Origin: Olsenella sp. An188
Lineage (GTDB): Bacteria > Actinomycetota > Coriobacteriia > Coriobacteriales > Atopobiaceae
DNA: 64,000 nt
Direction of reading: 5' to 3'
Assembly (NCBI RefSeq): GCF_002160255.1
Contig: NZ_NFKF01000006.1
Span: forward strand, 62,001 to 126,000
How positions within the stretch are numbered: the stretch's first letter is position 1; every line of letters begins with the position of its first letter. This document shows, piece after piece, positions 55,718 through 64,000 of this stretch. The notes beneath the pieces are model-generated. The model was not told the origin of the DNA, did not search any database, and saw only the letters and a program-made list of their open reading frames with translations. A program made the position numbers and the translations under genes.

Positions 55718-56782
55718 ATGGCCGCGCACTTCAAGCAGCCGGGCGACGACCGCGGCGCCCACGCGCGCCTGGGGGGCAACCCGCGCACCCGGCTCAACAC
55801 CCGTCGGGGCGGCGAGGAGTCGTACCACGCCCCGGAGGGCAACCCGCACGCCGCGAGCGTGCCGCACCGCCACGACGCCACCTACATCCCGGTGGTGTCC
55901 GAGCCCTCCGACCAGCGTCGCGGCCACAACCGTCGCCGTCGCGACCACGGCTTCGTGGAGACCGACCCCTACGACCTCTCGGGCCGCCGCAGCCGTGACC
56001 CGCGCAAGCGCGTGGGCCGCGTCGTCTCGGTCCTGCTGTTCGTGGTGGGCATCGCGCTCATCGCCGTGGCGGCGGGCATGTGGATCCACAACCAGTGGCA
56101 GTACCACGAGCAGGACCGCATCAACGAGGAGCTCGCCACCTACGCCGACGTCTCCGACAACGGCTCCACGCCGCCGCAGGTAGACTGGGAGGCGCTCAAG
56201 GCCGTGAACGACGAGGTCGTCGGCTGGCTGCAGATTCCGGGCACCGCCGTCAACTTCCCCGTCTACCAGGCATCTGACAACGAGAAGTACCTGCACACCT
56301 CGGCCGAGGGCAACTACTCTCTCGGCGGCCAGGTGTTCATGGACTACGAGAACGCGGCGCCCGGCATGGTCGACGGCCAGACGATCGTCTACGGCCACCA
56401 CCTGCGCAACGGCGCGATGTTCAAGCCCGTCTCCGACATGGCCAACCAGGAGATGTTCGACAGCGTCTCCACCGTCTGGTACGTGACGGAGGAGGCCACC
56501 TACGAGCTGGAGCCGCTCCTGCTGTACGAGACGGACGCCAACGACACCAACGTCCGGCGTTTCTCGTTTGAGTCCGTCGACGAGCTGCGCTCCTACCTCA
56601 CCGAGCTTCTCGGCCGCGCCGTGACGAGCCGCTCCGACGCGGCCGACCTCATCGCCAACGCCAGCAACGTGCTGACGCTGTGCACCTGCAACTACGACAA
56701 CGGCGACTCCGGGCGCACGCTGCTCGTCTGCGTGCCCAAGTCTGCCCACGCGTCCGCTGACGCCACGACCACGAGCGAGTAG
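55718..56782 (+). CDS. Class B sortase
   Basis: 354 residues. A long basic cytoplasmic N-terminus (about 105 residues) is followed by a membrane segment (VSVLLFVVGIALIAVAAGMW) and the sortase domain: the His in VYGHHLRNG, the Cys in LTLCTCNYD and the Arg in SGRTLLVCV. The segment VNFPVYQASDNEKYL is typical of class B. It is set between purE and purF, an unusual place for a surface-anchoring enzyme; no partner substrate gene is adjacent. RBS-like GGGGGG. Confidence 0.88.
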   Translation: MAAHFKQPGDDRGAHARLGGNPRTRLNTRRGGEESYHAPEGNPHAASVPHRHDATYIPVVSEPSDQRRGHNRRRRDHGFVETDPYDLSGRRSRDPRKRVGRVVSVLLFVVGIALIAVAAGMWIHNQWQYHEQDRINEELATYADVSDNGSTPPQVDWEALKAVNDEVVGWLQIPGTAVNFPVYQASDNEKYLHTSAEGNYSLGGQVFMDYENAAPGMVDGQTIVYGHHLRNGAMFKPVSDMANQEMFDSVSTVWYVTEEATYELEPLLLYETDANDTNVRRFSFESVDELRSYLTELLGRAVTSRSDAADLIANASNVLTLCTCNYDNGDSGRTLLVCVPKSAHASADATTTSE

Positions 56783-56793
56783 GGAGCCCTTCC

Positions 56794-58320
56794 TTGGCAG
56801 AGATCAAAGCCGGTACCGCAAACGAGACAGAGGGGCTCCACGAGGAGTGCGGCGTCTTTGGCGTCTGGGCCCCCGGGCGCGACGTGGCGCGCATCACGTA
56901 CTTCGCGCTGCGCGCCCTGCAGCACCGCGGCCAGGAGTCCGCGGGCATAGCCGTGGGCGACGGGCGCACGGTGCTCGTCCGCAAGGACCTGGGCCTCGTG
57001 ACGCAGGTCTTCTCGGACGCCGACCTCTCGGCCATGCCGGGCAAGGTCGCCTGCGGGCACTGCCGCTACGGCACGGCGGGCGCGAAGGGCTGGGAGAGCG
57101 CGCAGCCGCACCTCTCCACCATCGACGACGTGATCGTGGCGCTGGCGCACAACGGCACGCTCGTGAACTTCGACGCGCTGCGCCGCGAGCTCATCGAGAT
57201 GGGCATCCCCTTCCGCTCCAACACCGACTCCGAGGTGGCCGCGAAGCTCATCGGCCACTTCACGCGTCGCGCCGGCCGCCTGCGCACGGGCATCGCACAC
57301 GCGATGCGCATGCTCGAGGGCGGCTACGCCATGGTGCTCGTGCGCGAGAACGCGCTCTACGCGTTCCGCGACCCGCACGGCATCCGGCCGCTCGTGCTGG
57401 GGCGCCTCGGCGACGACGGCTGGGTCGTGGCGAGCGAGACCTGCGCACTCGACATCTCCGGGGCCACCTTCGTCCGCGAGATAGAGCCCGGCGAGATCGT
57501 GCGCGTCTCTGACGACGGCATCCGCTCGGAGCGCGGCTGCAAGCCGGGCTGCCGGGCCGACTGCATCTTCGAGCACGTGTACTTCTCGCGCCCCGACTCC
57601 GTGAAGGACGGGGAGAGCTTCTACCTCATGCGCCACAACATGGGCCGGCGCCTTGCGCAGGAGACGCCCGTGGAGGCCGACCTGGTGATCTCCGTGCCGG
57701 ACTCGGGAACGCCGGCGGCCGAGGGCTTTGCCCAGGAGCTGGGGATCCCCTTTGGCACGGGCCTCATCAAGAACCGCTACGTGGCGCGCACCTTCATCCA
57801 GCCCACGCAGGAGCTGCGCCAGATGGGCGTGCGGCTCAAGCTCAACGCGCTGCCCGACGTGGTGCGCGGCAAGCGCCTCGTGATGGTGGACGACTCCATC
57901 GTCCGCGGCACCACGAGCCGCCAGATCGTGCGCATGCTCAAGGCCGCGGGCGCCACCGAGGTGCACGTGCGCTCCGCCTCGCCGATGGTCACGTGGCCGT
58001 GCTTCTACGGGATCGACACGGGCAGCCAGGAGCAGCTCATCGCCGCGCGGATGTCGCTCGAGGAGATCCGCGCGCACATCGAGGCGGACTCGGTGGGGTT
58101 CCTCTCCATCGAGGGGCTGCTGGACTGCGTCCCCGGCGGGGCCGACGGCACGCGCGGCTACTGCAAGGCGTGCTTCACCGGCGAGTACCCCGTGGAGATC
58201 CCGCGCTCGTTCTGGGAGGAGCGCTTCCTGCCCGGGTTTGAGCCCAGGAACCTGAGCGCCGCGTCCGAGACGTCGCAGATGCCGATCGAGCAGGCCGAGA
58301 AGGTCCTCTCGCAGGAGTGA
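56794..58320 (+). CDS. purF: Amidophosphoribosyltransferase
   Basis: 508 residues, first enzyme of purine synthesis. An 18-residue propeptide precedes the nucleophile Cys in LHEECGVFGVW. The glutaminase part has LRALQHRGQESAGIA and GHCRYGTAG; the PRTase part has VMVDDSIVRGTTSRQI. CX-type cysteines near GYCKACF suggest an Fe-S cluster as in the B. subtilis-type enzyme. TTG start after GGGAG. Confidence 0.96.
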   Translation: MAEIKAGTANETEGLHEECGVFGVWAPGRDVARITYFALRALQHRGQESAGIAVGDGRTVLVRKDLGLVTQVFSDADLSAMPGKVACGHCRYGTAGAKGWESAQPHLSTIDDVIVALAHNGTLVNFDALRRELIEMGIPFRSNTDSEVAAKLIGHFTRRAGRLRTGIAHAMRMLEGGYAMVLVRENALYAFRDPHGIRPLVLGRLGDDGWVVASETCALDISGATFVREIEPGEIVRVSDDGIRSERGCKPGCRADCIFEHVYFSRPDSVKDGESFYLMRHNMGRRLAQETPVEADLVISVPDSGTPAAEGFAQELGIPFGTGLIKNRYVARTFIQPTQELRQMGVRLKLNALPDVVRGKRLVMVDDSIVRGTTSRQIVRMLKAAGATEVHVRSASPMVTWPCFYGIDTGSQEQLIAARMSLEEIRAHIEADSVGFLSIEGLLDCVPGGADGTRGYCKACFTGEYPVEIPRSFWEERFLPGFEPRNLSAASETSQMPIEQAEKVLSQE

Positions 58321-58323
58321 TGG

Positions 58324-58348
58324 GTGCGAAGGGGCGGACCCTTCGCAT
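58324..58348. repeat. Hairpin between purF and purM
   Basis: GTGCGAAGGG-gcgga-CCCTTCGCAT with no T-tract, related in layout to the gyrB-gyrA hairpins (TGCGA...TCGCA). Confidence 0.65.
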
Positions 58349-58406
58349 CGTCAGGCAAAGAACTGATACGGAGGACCGCCCTTCGTGTCACGGAAAGGGG
58401 AGAAAG

Positions 58407-59504
58407 ATGGCCGAGAAGCCCAGCACCAAGCACGTGAGTTACGAGGACGCCGGCGTCGACACCGCCGAGGGCCTCCGCGCGGTCGACGCGATCAAGGCGG
58501 CGGTTGCCACGACCAACCGGCCCGAGGTCATCGGTGGCCTTGGCGGCTTTGGGTCGTGCTTCTCGGCCGCGGCGCTCAAGGACATGGAGGAGCCGATCCT
58601 GGTCTCCGGCACCGACGGCGTGGGGACCAAGCTCGCCATCGCGCAGCTGCTCGACCGTCACGAGACGGTGGGCGAGGACCTCGTGGCCATGTGCGTGGAC
58701 GACATCGTGCCCATGGGCGCCGAGCCGCTGTTCTTCCTCGACTACGTGGCGATCGGCAAGCTGCGCGCCGAGCACGTCGCCAAGATCGTGGGCGGCATCG
58801 CCGAGGGCTGCCGCAAGAGCGGCTGCGCGCTCGTGGGCGGCGAGATGGCCGAGCACCCCGGCGTCATGGCCGAGGACGACTACGACCTCGCGGGCTTTGT
58901 GGTGGGCGTGGTGGACCGTCCCAAGATGATCGGCCCCGAGCTGGTGCGCGAGGGCGACGTGATCCTCGGCCTCCCGAGCTCGGGCGTCCACTCCAACGGC
59001 TACTCGCTCGTGCGCAAGGTCGCCATCGAGGGCCGCACGGTCGAGGAGCTCGAGACCCCGCTTGACGAGCTGGGCGGCGAGTCCGTGGCCGATGCCGTGA
59101 TGCGCCCCACGACCATCTACGCGGGCGGGCTTCTCGCCGCCCTGCGCGCCGGCGCGCCGATTCACGCGATGGCACACATCACCGGCGGCGGCATCACCGA
59201 GAACCTGGACCGCGCCATGCCCGAGGGCCTGGACGCGCTCGTGTACCGCGGCGGCGAGGACGGACCGGCGTGGAGCGTCCCGCCCGTGATCTCCTACCTG
59301 GTGCGCGAGGCCGGCCTCACGCTCGAGGAGGCGTACCGCACCTTCAACATGGGCGTGGGCATGGTCGTGATCTGCGCGCCCGAGGACGAGGTGACGGTGC
59401 GCTCCGCGCTCGAGGAGCAGGGCTTTGAGCCGTTTACGGTCGGTCGCGTCGTGGCGGGCACGCCCGGCGAGAAGGGCAAGGTGGTGTACGACGATGAGCG
59501 TTAA
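58407..59504 (+). CDS. purM: Phosphoribosylformylglycinamidine cyclo-ligase
   Basis: 365 residues. SYEDAGVDTAEGLRAV, GGFGSCF, LVSGTDGVGTKL, VDDIVPMGAEPLFFLDY and AHITGGGITENL are characteristic AIR synthetase motifs. The gene overlaps purN by 11 bp. RBS AAAGGGGAG. Confidence 0.97.
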   Translation: MAEKPSTKHVSYEDAGVDTAEGLRAVDAIKAAVATTNRPEVIGGLGGFGSCFSAAALKDMEEPILVSGTDGVGTKLAIAQLLDRHETVGEDLVAMCVDDIVPMGAEPLFFLDYVAIGKLRAEHVAKIVGGIAEGCRKSGCALVGGEMAEHPGVMAEDDYDLAGFVVGVVDRPKMIGPELVREGDVILGLPSSGVHSNGYSLVRKVAIEGRTVEELETPLDELGGESVADAVMRPTTIYAGGLLAALRAGAPIHAMAHITGGGITENLDRAMPEGLDALVYRGGEDGPAWSVPPVISYLVREAGLTLEEAYRTFNMGVGMVVICAPEDEVTVRSALEEQGFEPFTVGRVVAGTPGEKGKVVYDDER

Positions 59505-60108
59505 GCTGGGCGTTCTCATCTCCGGCAGCGGGACCAACCTGCAGGCCATCATCGACCGCATCGCGGACGGCACGCTTGACGCCACGATCGAGCTGGTCGT
59601 GAGCTCGCGTCCGAGCGCCTACGGCCTCAAGCGGGCCGAGGCCGCGGGCCTGCAGACCCTCACGCTCTCCAAGGAGATCTACGCGGACCCGGAGCAGGCC
59701 GACGAGATCATCGCCGCCGAGCTGCGCCGCCGCGGCGTGGACTACGTCATCATGGCGGGCTACATGCGCAAGGTGCACGACCCGATCCTGGCGGCGTTCC
59801 CCAACCGCGTGGTGAACCTGCACCCCGCGCTGCTGCCGAGCTTCCCCGGTGCACACGCCATCGCCGACGCCTACGAGCGCGGCGTCAAGGTCACGGGCGT
59901 GACCGTGCACTTCGCCAACGCCGACTACGACGCCGGTCCTATCATCGCCCAGCGCGCGCTCGCGGTGGAGGAGGGCTGGACGGTCGACGAGCTCGAGGAG
60001 CACATTCACGCCATCGAGCACGAGCTCTATCCCGAGGTCGTGGGCCTGCTCGCGGCCGGCCGCGTGCGCGTGCGCGAGAACGGGACCGTCGAGGTGGCGC
60101 CGGAGTAG
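59494..60108 (+). CDS. purN: Phosphoribosylglycinamide formyltransferase
   Basis: 204 residues, folate-dependent GAR transformylase. LISGSGTNLQAIID, the catalytic Asn/His/Asp set in VVNLHPALLPSFPGAHA and VTVHFANADYDAGPII are present. ATG 59494 lies within purM, so translation is coupled. Confidence 0.96.
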   Translation: MSVKLGVLISGSGTNLQAIIDRIADGTLDATIELVVSSRPSAYGLKRAEAAGLQTLTLSKEIYADPEQADEIIAAELRRRGVDYVIMAGYMRKVHDPILAAFPNRVVNLHPALLPSFPGAHAIADAYERGVKVTGVTVHFANADYDAGPIIAQRALAVEEGWTVDELEEHIHAIEHELYPEVVGLLAAGRVRVRENGTVEVAPE

Positions 60109-60186
60109 GCGCGAGGCGGCGGCCGCGGCCGGCGTCCCCGCCGTCCGGCGGAGCGCTTTCCCGAACGGCGTCTCTGCCACGAACGG

Positions 60187-60306
60187 CGTGTGGTTGGGTG
60201 GCATCCTTGATGTGTCGAGTCCCCTTCTGTCGCAAAACGCGCCCAACTGGGTGGGTTTTGCGACAGGGACGGCCCTGACGCATCAAGAATGCCACCCAAT
60301 CCGTGG
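60187..60306. repeat. Nested inverted-repeat element (60.2 kb)
   Basis: TTGGGTGGCATCCTTGATG (60193-60211) and its inverted near copy (CATCAAGAATGCCACCCAA, about 60281-60299) flank an inner stem CTGTCGCAAAAC / GTTTTGCGACAG. The core is the same as at 54.9 kb. The 286-bp gap between purN and the methyltransferase gene contains nothing else that I can support. Confidence 0.8.
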
Positions 60307-60394
60307 GGGTTTGGGACAGACGGGACCCTTCCCGAAGCGCAGCGCCCCCCGCGGCGCACCGCACAGCCGTAAAGCCCCCGACGGGACCCGCGCT

Positions 60395-61561
60395 CTACCC
60401 CCGGACCAGCGTCGCCACGCACTCCACGTGGCGCGTGTGCGGAAACATGTCCACAGGCGTCACGCGCTCCAGGCGATACCCGCGCGAGCGCAGCAGCGAC
60501 AGGTCGCGCGCCTGCGTGACCACGTTGCACGAGACGTAGACCACCTTCCGCGGCGCCAGCCCCGCCACGCCGTCGAGAAACTCAGGCGTGCTCCCCGCGC
60601 GAGGCGGGTCCATGATCACCGCGTCAAACCGCTCCGCCGCGCCCTCGCGCGCCATCCAGGCCGTGGCGTCGGCCGCAACGAAGTCGCATCGCCGCGCGAC
60701 CCCGTTCGCGGCGGCGTTGCGCCGCGCGCACGACACGGCCCCGACCACCTGCTCAACGCCAACCACCTGCAGCTCATTCATTGCCGAGGCGGCGCAGATG
60801 CCGATGGTCCCCGTGCCGCAGTAGGCGTCGAGCACGCGCCCCGCCCCGCCGACGCCCTCGAGCGCCAGGCGGTAGAGCACCTCGGTCTGCTCGGGGTTGG
60901 TCTGGTAGAAGCTCGTGGGACCAATCTCAAAGCTGCACCCGAGCAGCTCGTCGTGCATAATGCCGGGCCCGTACAGCGTGCGGCACCTGCGCCCCAGGAT
61001 CGCGTTGGTCCGCCGGTCGTTCACGTTCTGCACGATGCTCGTGACCTCGGGGCACTCGGCGCGCAGCTCCGCCACCAGGCGCTCGACTCCGCGCAGCTCG
61101 TCAACGCGCGTCACAAGGACGAGAAGAACCTCGTCGGTCTTCCAGCCACAGCGCACCACGGCGTGGCGCAGCACGCCCACGCCCCGGTCCTCGTCGTAGG
61201 GCGGGAGGTGCAGCCGCTCGGCAACGCGGCCCACGCCGCAGAGCACGCGTCGGGCCCGCGGGTCCTCAACCAGGCACTCCCGGCACGGCACGATCCGGTG
61301 CGTCCCCGTGGCGTAGAAGCCGCAGAGCACCCGACCGCGTCCGCCGTAGGCAAACGGGGTTGCCGCCTTGTGCCGGTAGCGCACCGGCTCGTCCATCCCA
61401 CGGATGTCCTCCAGCGCGCCGCCGTCCTCCCTGGTCATGGGGCCGAGAAGGTCCTCGACCTGCTCCTGCTTGCGACGCAGCTGTATGGGGTAGGGAACGG
61501 CGAGCCACTCGCATCCCCCGCAGTCGCGCGCTATCGGACAGGTGTAGGTCTTGTATCCCAT
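60395..61561 (-). CDS. 23S rRNA (uracil-C5)-methyltransferase, RlmCD/RlmD-like
   Basis: 388 residues. SAM-dependent m5U methyltransferase of the TrmA/RlmD family. The N-terminal cysteine cluster (YTCPIARDCGGCEW) suggests a Fe-S cluster. Motifs: VLDAYCGTGTIGI (SAM binding), DAVIMDPPRAG and the catalytic Cys in VYVSCNVVTQARDL (Pro of the usual SCNP is Val). No TRAM domain is present. GAAGGGGG precedes the ATG. Confidence 0.88.
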   Translation of the reverse strand: MGYKTYTCPIARDCGGCEWLAVPYPIQLRRKQEQVEDLLGPMTREDGGALEDIRGMDEPVRYRHKAATPFAYGGRGRVLCGFYATGTHRIVPCRECLVEDPRARRVLCGVGRVAERLHLPPYDEDRGVGVLRHAVVRCGWKTDEVLLVLVTRVDELRGVERLVAELRAECPEVTSIVQNVNDRRTNAILGRRCRTLYGPGIMHDELLGCSFEIGPTSFYQTNPEQTEVLYRLALEGVGGAGRVLDAYCGTGTIGICAASAMNELQVVGVEQVVGAVSCARRNAAANGVARRCDFVAADATAWMAREGAAERFDAVIMDPPRAGSTPEFLDGVAGLAPRKVVYVSCNVVTQARDLSLLRSRGYRLERVTPVDMFPHTRHVECVATLVRG

Positions 61562-61630
61562 GAGGCCCCCTTCGTCCCGTCTAGGATACCCGACCGCGCC
61601 CCCGCGCCGCAGCCCGCGCCCCGCGCCGCG

Positions 61631-62716
61631 CTACAGCCCCGCCGCGTCCAGCCGCCGCGCCAGCGCCTCCTGGTGGATCGCGTACTGCAGCGCCACCTCG
61701 CGCGACACGCGCCCGCCCTCGACGAGCGCAAACAGGCTCTGGTCCATCGTCCTCATGCCGAGCTCCCCGCCCGCCGCGATGGCCGAGTCCATCTGGTGCG
61801 TCTTCTCCTCGCGGATGAGGTTGCGGATCGCCGCCGTGCTCACCATGATCTCCCACGCCGGCGTCACGCCGCCGTCGACCGTGGGAACGAGCTGCTGGCT
61901 CACAATAGCCTGCAGCACCATGGAGAGCTGCATGCGGATCTGGCGCTGCTGGCTCGCCGGGAACGCGTCGATGATGCGGTCCACGGTCCCCGCCGCGCCC
62001 GTGGTGTGCAGGGTCGAGAAGATCAGCTGCGCCATCTCGGCCGCGGTCACGGCGGTGGCGATGGTCTCCGGGTCGCGCATCTCGCCGAGCAGCATCACGT
62101 CCGGCGCCTCGCGCATCGCGGAGCGCAGCGCCTCTGCGTAGGTCTCCACGTCCGTGGGGATCTCGCGCTGCGTGACGATGCACGTCCCGTGGCGGTGCAC
62201 GTACTCGATGGGGTCCTCCATCGTGATGATGTGCCCGCTGCGCTCGTGGTTCATCCGGTCGATGATGCACGCGAGCGTGGTGGACTTGCCCGCGCCCGCC
62301 GGCCCCGTCACGAGCACCAGGCCCTTCTTGAGGCCCGCCAGCGAGAGCACCTCCTCGGGGATGCCAAAGTCGGCCGGGTCGGGCAGGCCAAACGGGATGA
62401 CGCGCACCACCGCCGCGAGCGAGCCGCGCTGGCGGAACACGTTCGCGCGGAAGCGCCCCACGCCCGGCAGCGCGAAGGAGAAGTCGAGGTCGTGGTTGCC
62501 CTGCTCCTTGACCCACGCGTCCGCGCGCCCCGGCGCCCACCCCGCTGCGGCAAGGATCTCACGCACCGCGGCCTCGGTGTCCGCCGGCATGAGCGCACCC
62601 TCGCCCAGCCGCGTCTGCCGCCCGCCCGACTGGTACGTCAGCGGCAGGCCCGCAACAAAGAAGACGTCGGACGCCCGGCGCTCGACCATCTCTCCAAGAA
62701 ACTCCACCAGGTTCAT
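61631..62716 (-). CDS. pilT: PilT-like twitching motility ATPase
   Basis: 361 residues. RecA-like secretion ATPase of the retraction class: Walker A GPAGAGKSTTLACII, Asp box EDPIEYVH, Walker B VMLLGEMRDPETI and His box AQLIFSTLHTTGA. PilT in other bacteria powers pilus retraction and DNA uptake. ATG 62716 has GAGAGGAG; the longer frame is not supported. It is followed on the same strand upstream by pseudopilin-like genes. Confidence 0.92.
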   Translation of the reverse strand: MNLVEFLGEMVERRASDVFFVAGLPLTYQSGGRQTRLGEGALMPADTEAAVREILAAAGWAPGRADAWVKEQGNHDLDFSFALPGVGRFRANVFRQRGSLAAVVRVIPFGLPDPADFGIPEEVLSLAGLKKGLVLVTGPAGAGKSTTLACIIDRMNHERSGHIITMEDPIEYVHRHGTCIVTQREIPTDVETYAEALRSAMREAPDVMLLGEMRDPETIATAVTAAEMAQLIFSTLHTTGAAGTVDRIIDAFPASQQRQIRMQLSMVLQAIVSQQLVPTVDGGVTPAWEIMVSTAAIRNLIREEKTHQMDSAIAAGGELGMRTMDQSLFALVEGGRVSREVALQYAIHQEALARRLDAAGL

Positions 62717-62727
62717 CGTGGCTCCTC

Positions 62728-63234
62728 TCACTCCCGGCCCGTCCAAAGGACGTCGCCGGTGTTCTCCTCCCAGCGCGTGGTCGCCTTCCACGACGTCACG
62801 CGCACCTCCCCGTCGTCGCCCACGGCGAGCGTCGCGTCAAGGCACCGCCCGCTTGCGGACTCAACGTGCAGCACGACCTCGTCGCCGTCCATCTCTGCGG
62901 ACGCAACGGGTCCCTCCTCGTCGCCGGCGGATGCCTCGGCAAGAAGTGCCTCCAGTCGCCGCCCCACCGCACTGGCGGCTCCGCTCGGCTCGGCGGCACC
63001 GGCCGCCTCGCGCACACGGGCCAGGACCTCGGCGGCCACGGCCTCGTTGGCGTAGTCGTCCGCCGTGAAGGCCGCCTGGCGCTCCGCGAGCGCGGACGAG
63101 GCCCGGGCCGTGGTCACGGCGAGGACCGCCATGACGGCCAGGCACAGGGCCACGACGAGCGCGAACAGGCTGATCGGTCCCATGCGCACGCCGGTTGTGC
63201 CGGCTCTCGCCCTCAGTGACGCACGTCCGCTCAC
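62728..63234 (-). CDS. Pilin-operon membrane protein of unknown function
   Basis: 168 residues. A single N-terminal hydrophobic helix (GPISLFALVVALCLAVMAVL, about 19-38) is followed by an acidic extracytoplasmic domain. Its GTG start overlaps the upstream stop by 4 nt (GTGA), and it is 11 bp before pilT. The pattern fits a minor pseudopilin, but no pre-pilin cleavage motif (Gly then Phe/Met and Glu5) is clear. Confidence 0.7.
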   Translation of the reverse strand: MSGRASLRARAGTTGVRMGPISLFALVVALCLAVMAVLAVTTARASSALAERQAAFTADDYANEAVAAEVLARVREAAGAAEPSGAASAVGRRLEALLAEASAGDEEGPVASAEMDGDEVVLHVESASGRCLDATLAVGDDGEVRVTSWKATTRWEENTGDVLWTGRE

Positions 63235-63614
63235 GACTCGTCACCTCCCGCTGCCCGGGCGGTCGTGAGCTGGTAGACGAGCTCGCCCCCGGCGTCGGTC
63301 ACGCTCACGGTGGCGCGCAGCAGGCCCGCCACCTCGTCGTCTTCCGTCACGTCAACGCGCACGCGGAGCTCGCCGGCCTCCCACGAGCCGTCCTCGCCGT
63401 CGGCGACGAAGCGCTCGGCCGCGTCGCGCGCGGCCACGACGGCCCGCGTGAGCCGCTCGGCCCGCTCGCCCTCGCGCGCGGCGCCAAGGAAGAGCGCGGC
63501 AAACACCGCCACGGCGGCGACCACAAACGCCAGCAGCACGCACGCCTCAACGAGAAACGCCGTGCCGCGCCACGGCGCGGAGCCGCCCGACCGCGTACGG
63601 TCATCGCCCATCAC
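63231..63614 (-). CDS. Pseudopilin-like protein
   Basis: 127 residues. A short N-terminus precedes AFLVEACVLLAFVVAAVAVF. A Glu at position +5 of this segment would match pilin processing after GT, although the usual Gly at -1 is displaced by one residue. The soluble part is a beta-rich domain. It overlaps both neighbours by 4 nt. Confidence 0.65.
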   Translation of the reverse strand: MMGDDRTRSGGSAPWRGTAFLVEACVLLAFVVAAVAVFAALFLGAAREGERAERLTRAVVAARDAAERFVADGEDGSWEAGELRVRVDVTEDDEVAGLLRATVSVTDAGGELVYQLTTARAAGGDES

Positions 63615-64000
63615 GACTCACCTCCCGAGCGCAGCGCCACGCGCGCCGTCCCCGCGTCGCAGGAGACCGTGAGCAGGCCGTCGTCCAGCTCAAACGAGAA
63701 GCTCCCCGAGGCGGCGAGGCGCGTGGCCCCCTGCGTGCCCACGGGCGACCCCTCCACCGCGTACTGCTGCACGAGCCAGCCGTCGGCGAGGAAGAAGCGC
63801 GTCTCGTAGGTGCCCGTGTCGAGCCGCTCCACCAGGACGAGCGCGTCGCCCTCCGGGCCCGCGGCGCGCGTCACCGAGCCCGCGGCGTCGGTCGCGCGCA
63901 CGGCGTTGACCACCACGCCGAGCGGCGAGCGCGCCTCGGCGGCCGCGTCGCTGCGCTCGTTGAGCCGCTGGTAGACGGACGTGCCGACCGCAACGGCCCC
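63611..64000 (-). CDS. DUF4860-like pilus-associated protein (partial at right edge)
   Basis: The visible C-terminal 129 codons run off the window. The segment GDALVLVERLDTGTYETRFF then LADGWLVQQYAV matches the DUF4860 pattern seen near type IV pilus genes of Gram-positive bacteria. The frame is open to the edge, so the start lies beyond it. It is first visible gene of the operon, overlapping the next by 4 nt. Confidence 0.6.
   Translation of the reverse strand, partial: GAVAVGTSVYQRLNERSDAAAEARSPLGVVVNAVRATDAAGSVTRAAGPEGDALVLVERLDTGTYETRFFLADGWLVQQYAVEGSPVGTQGATRLAASGSFSFELDDGLLTVSCDAGTARVALRSGGES

Overview
The window is high-GC chromosomal DNA from an actinobacterium, most like the Coriobacteriia (Olsenella/Atopobium group). 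That placement rests on base composition, the gene complement and protein character; no database search was possible. It spans the replication origin. Left of about 21 kb most genes lie on the minus strand, and right of about 21 kb most lie on the plus strand, as expected for genes co-oriented with replication forks leaving an origin at about 21-24 kb.

Left arm (1-15.7 kb): a partial fructose-6-phosphate aldolase, tRNA-Lys, an M29 aminopeptidase, tRNA-Gly, an AbiE antitoxin gene with a clear operator but a destroyed toxin partner, a LysR regulator facing an aldo/keto reductase, bioY, an unusual M28-like membrane protein, a PafBC-like WYL pair, a DinG exonuclease-helicase overlapping ddl, and rlmN. 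Origin block (15.7-32 kb): a small membrane protein, parB, parA, parS sites, rsmG, jag (khpB), yidC, yidD, rnpA and rpmH on the minus strand; then a GHKL-ATPase gene, dnaA, dnaN, recF, dciA, gyrB and gyrA on the plus strand. Right arm (32-64 kb): tRNA-Ile/Ala, an orphan ascorbate-type PTS IIC, typA, a TRIC channel, two tRNA-Ser genes, rpsF-ssb-rpsR-DUF2232-rplI-dnaB, purA, purD, purE, purF, purM and purN interspersed with a NUDIX enzyme, an ABC exporter and a class B sortase, a 5-methyluridine rRNA methyltransferase, and at the edge a pilT/pseudopilin-like operon.

Three signals stand out. (1) A 12-mer, GGCGAGAAGRAC, occurs exactly 21 times. Thirteen copies are intergenic and four sit in the last codons of genes. 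It often forms inverted pairs, including the typA terminator, which resembles the distribution of DNA-uptake sequences; a PilT operon lies in the same window. (2) DnaA has lost three otherwise near-invariant box-contacting residues, and the dnaA region carries TTTTCNACA-like nonamers instead of TTATCCACA. A further cluster precedes dnaB, and a DnaA-trio-like unwinding element lies between dnaA and dnaN. (3) Several intergenic regions hold long nested inverted repeats with 25-40 nt arms and sequence-specific pairing of arms, suggesting a structural-repeat or RNA family.

No rRNA operon, insertion sequence, prophage or CRISPR array was seen.
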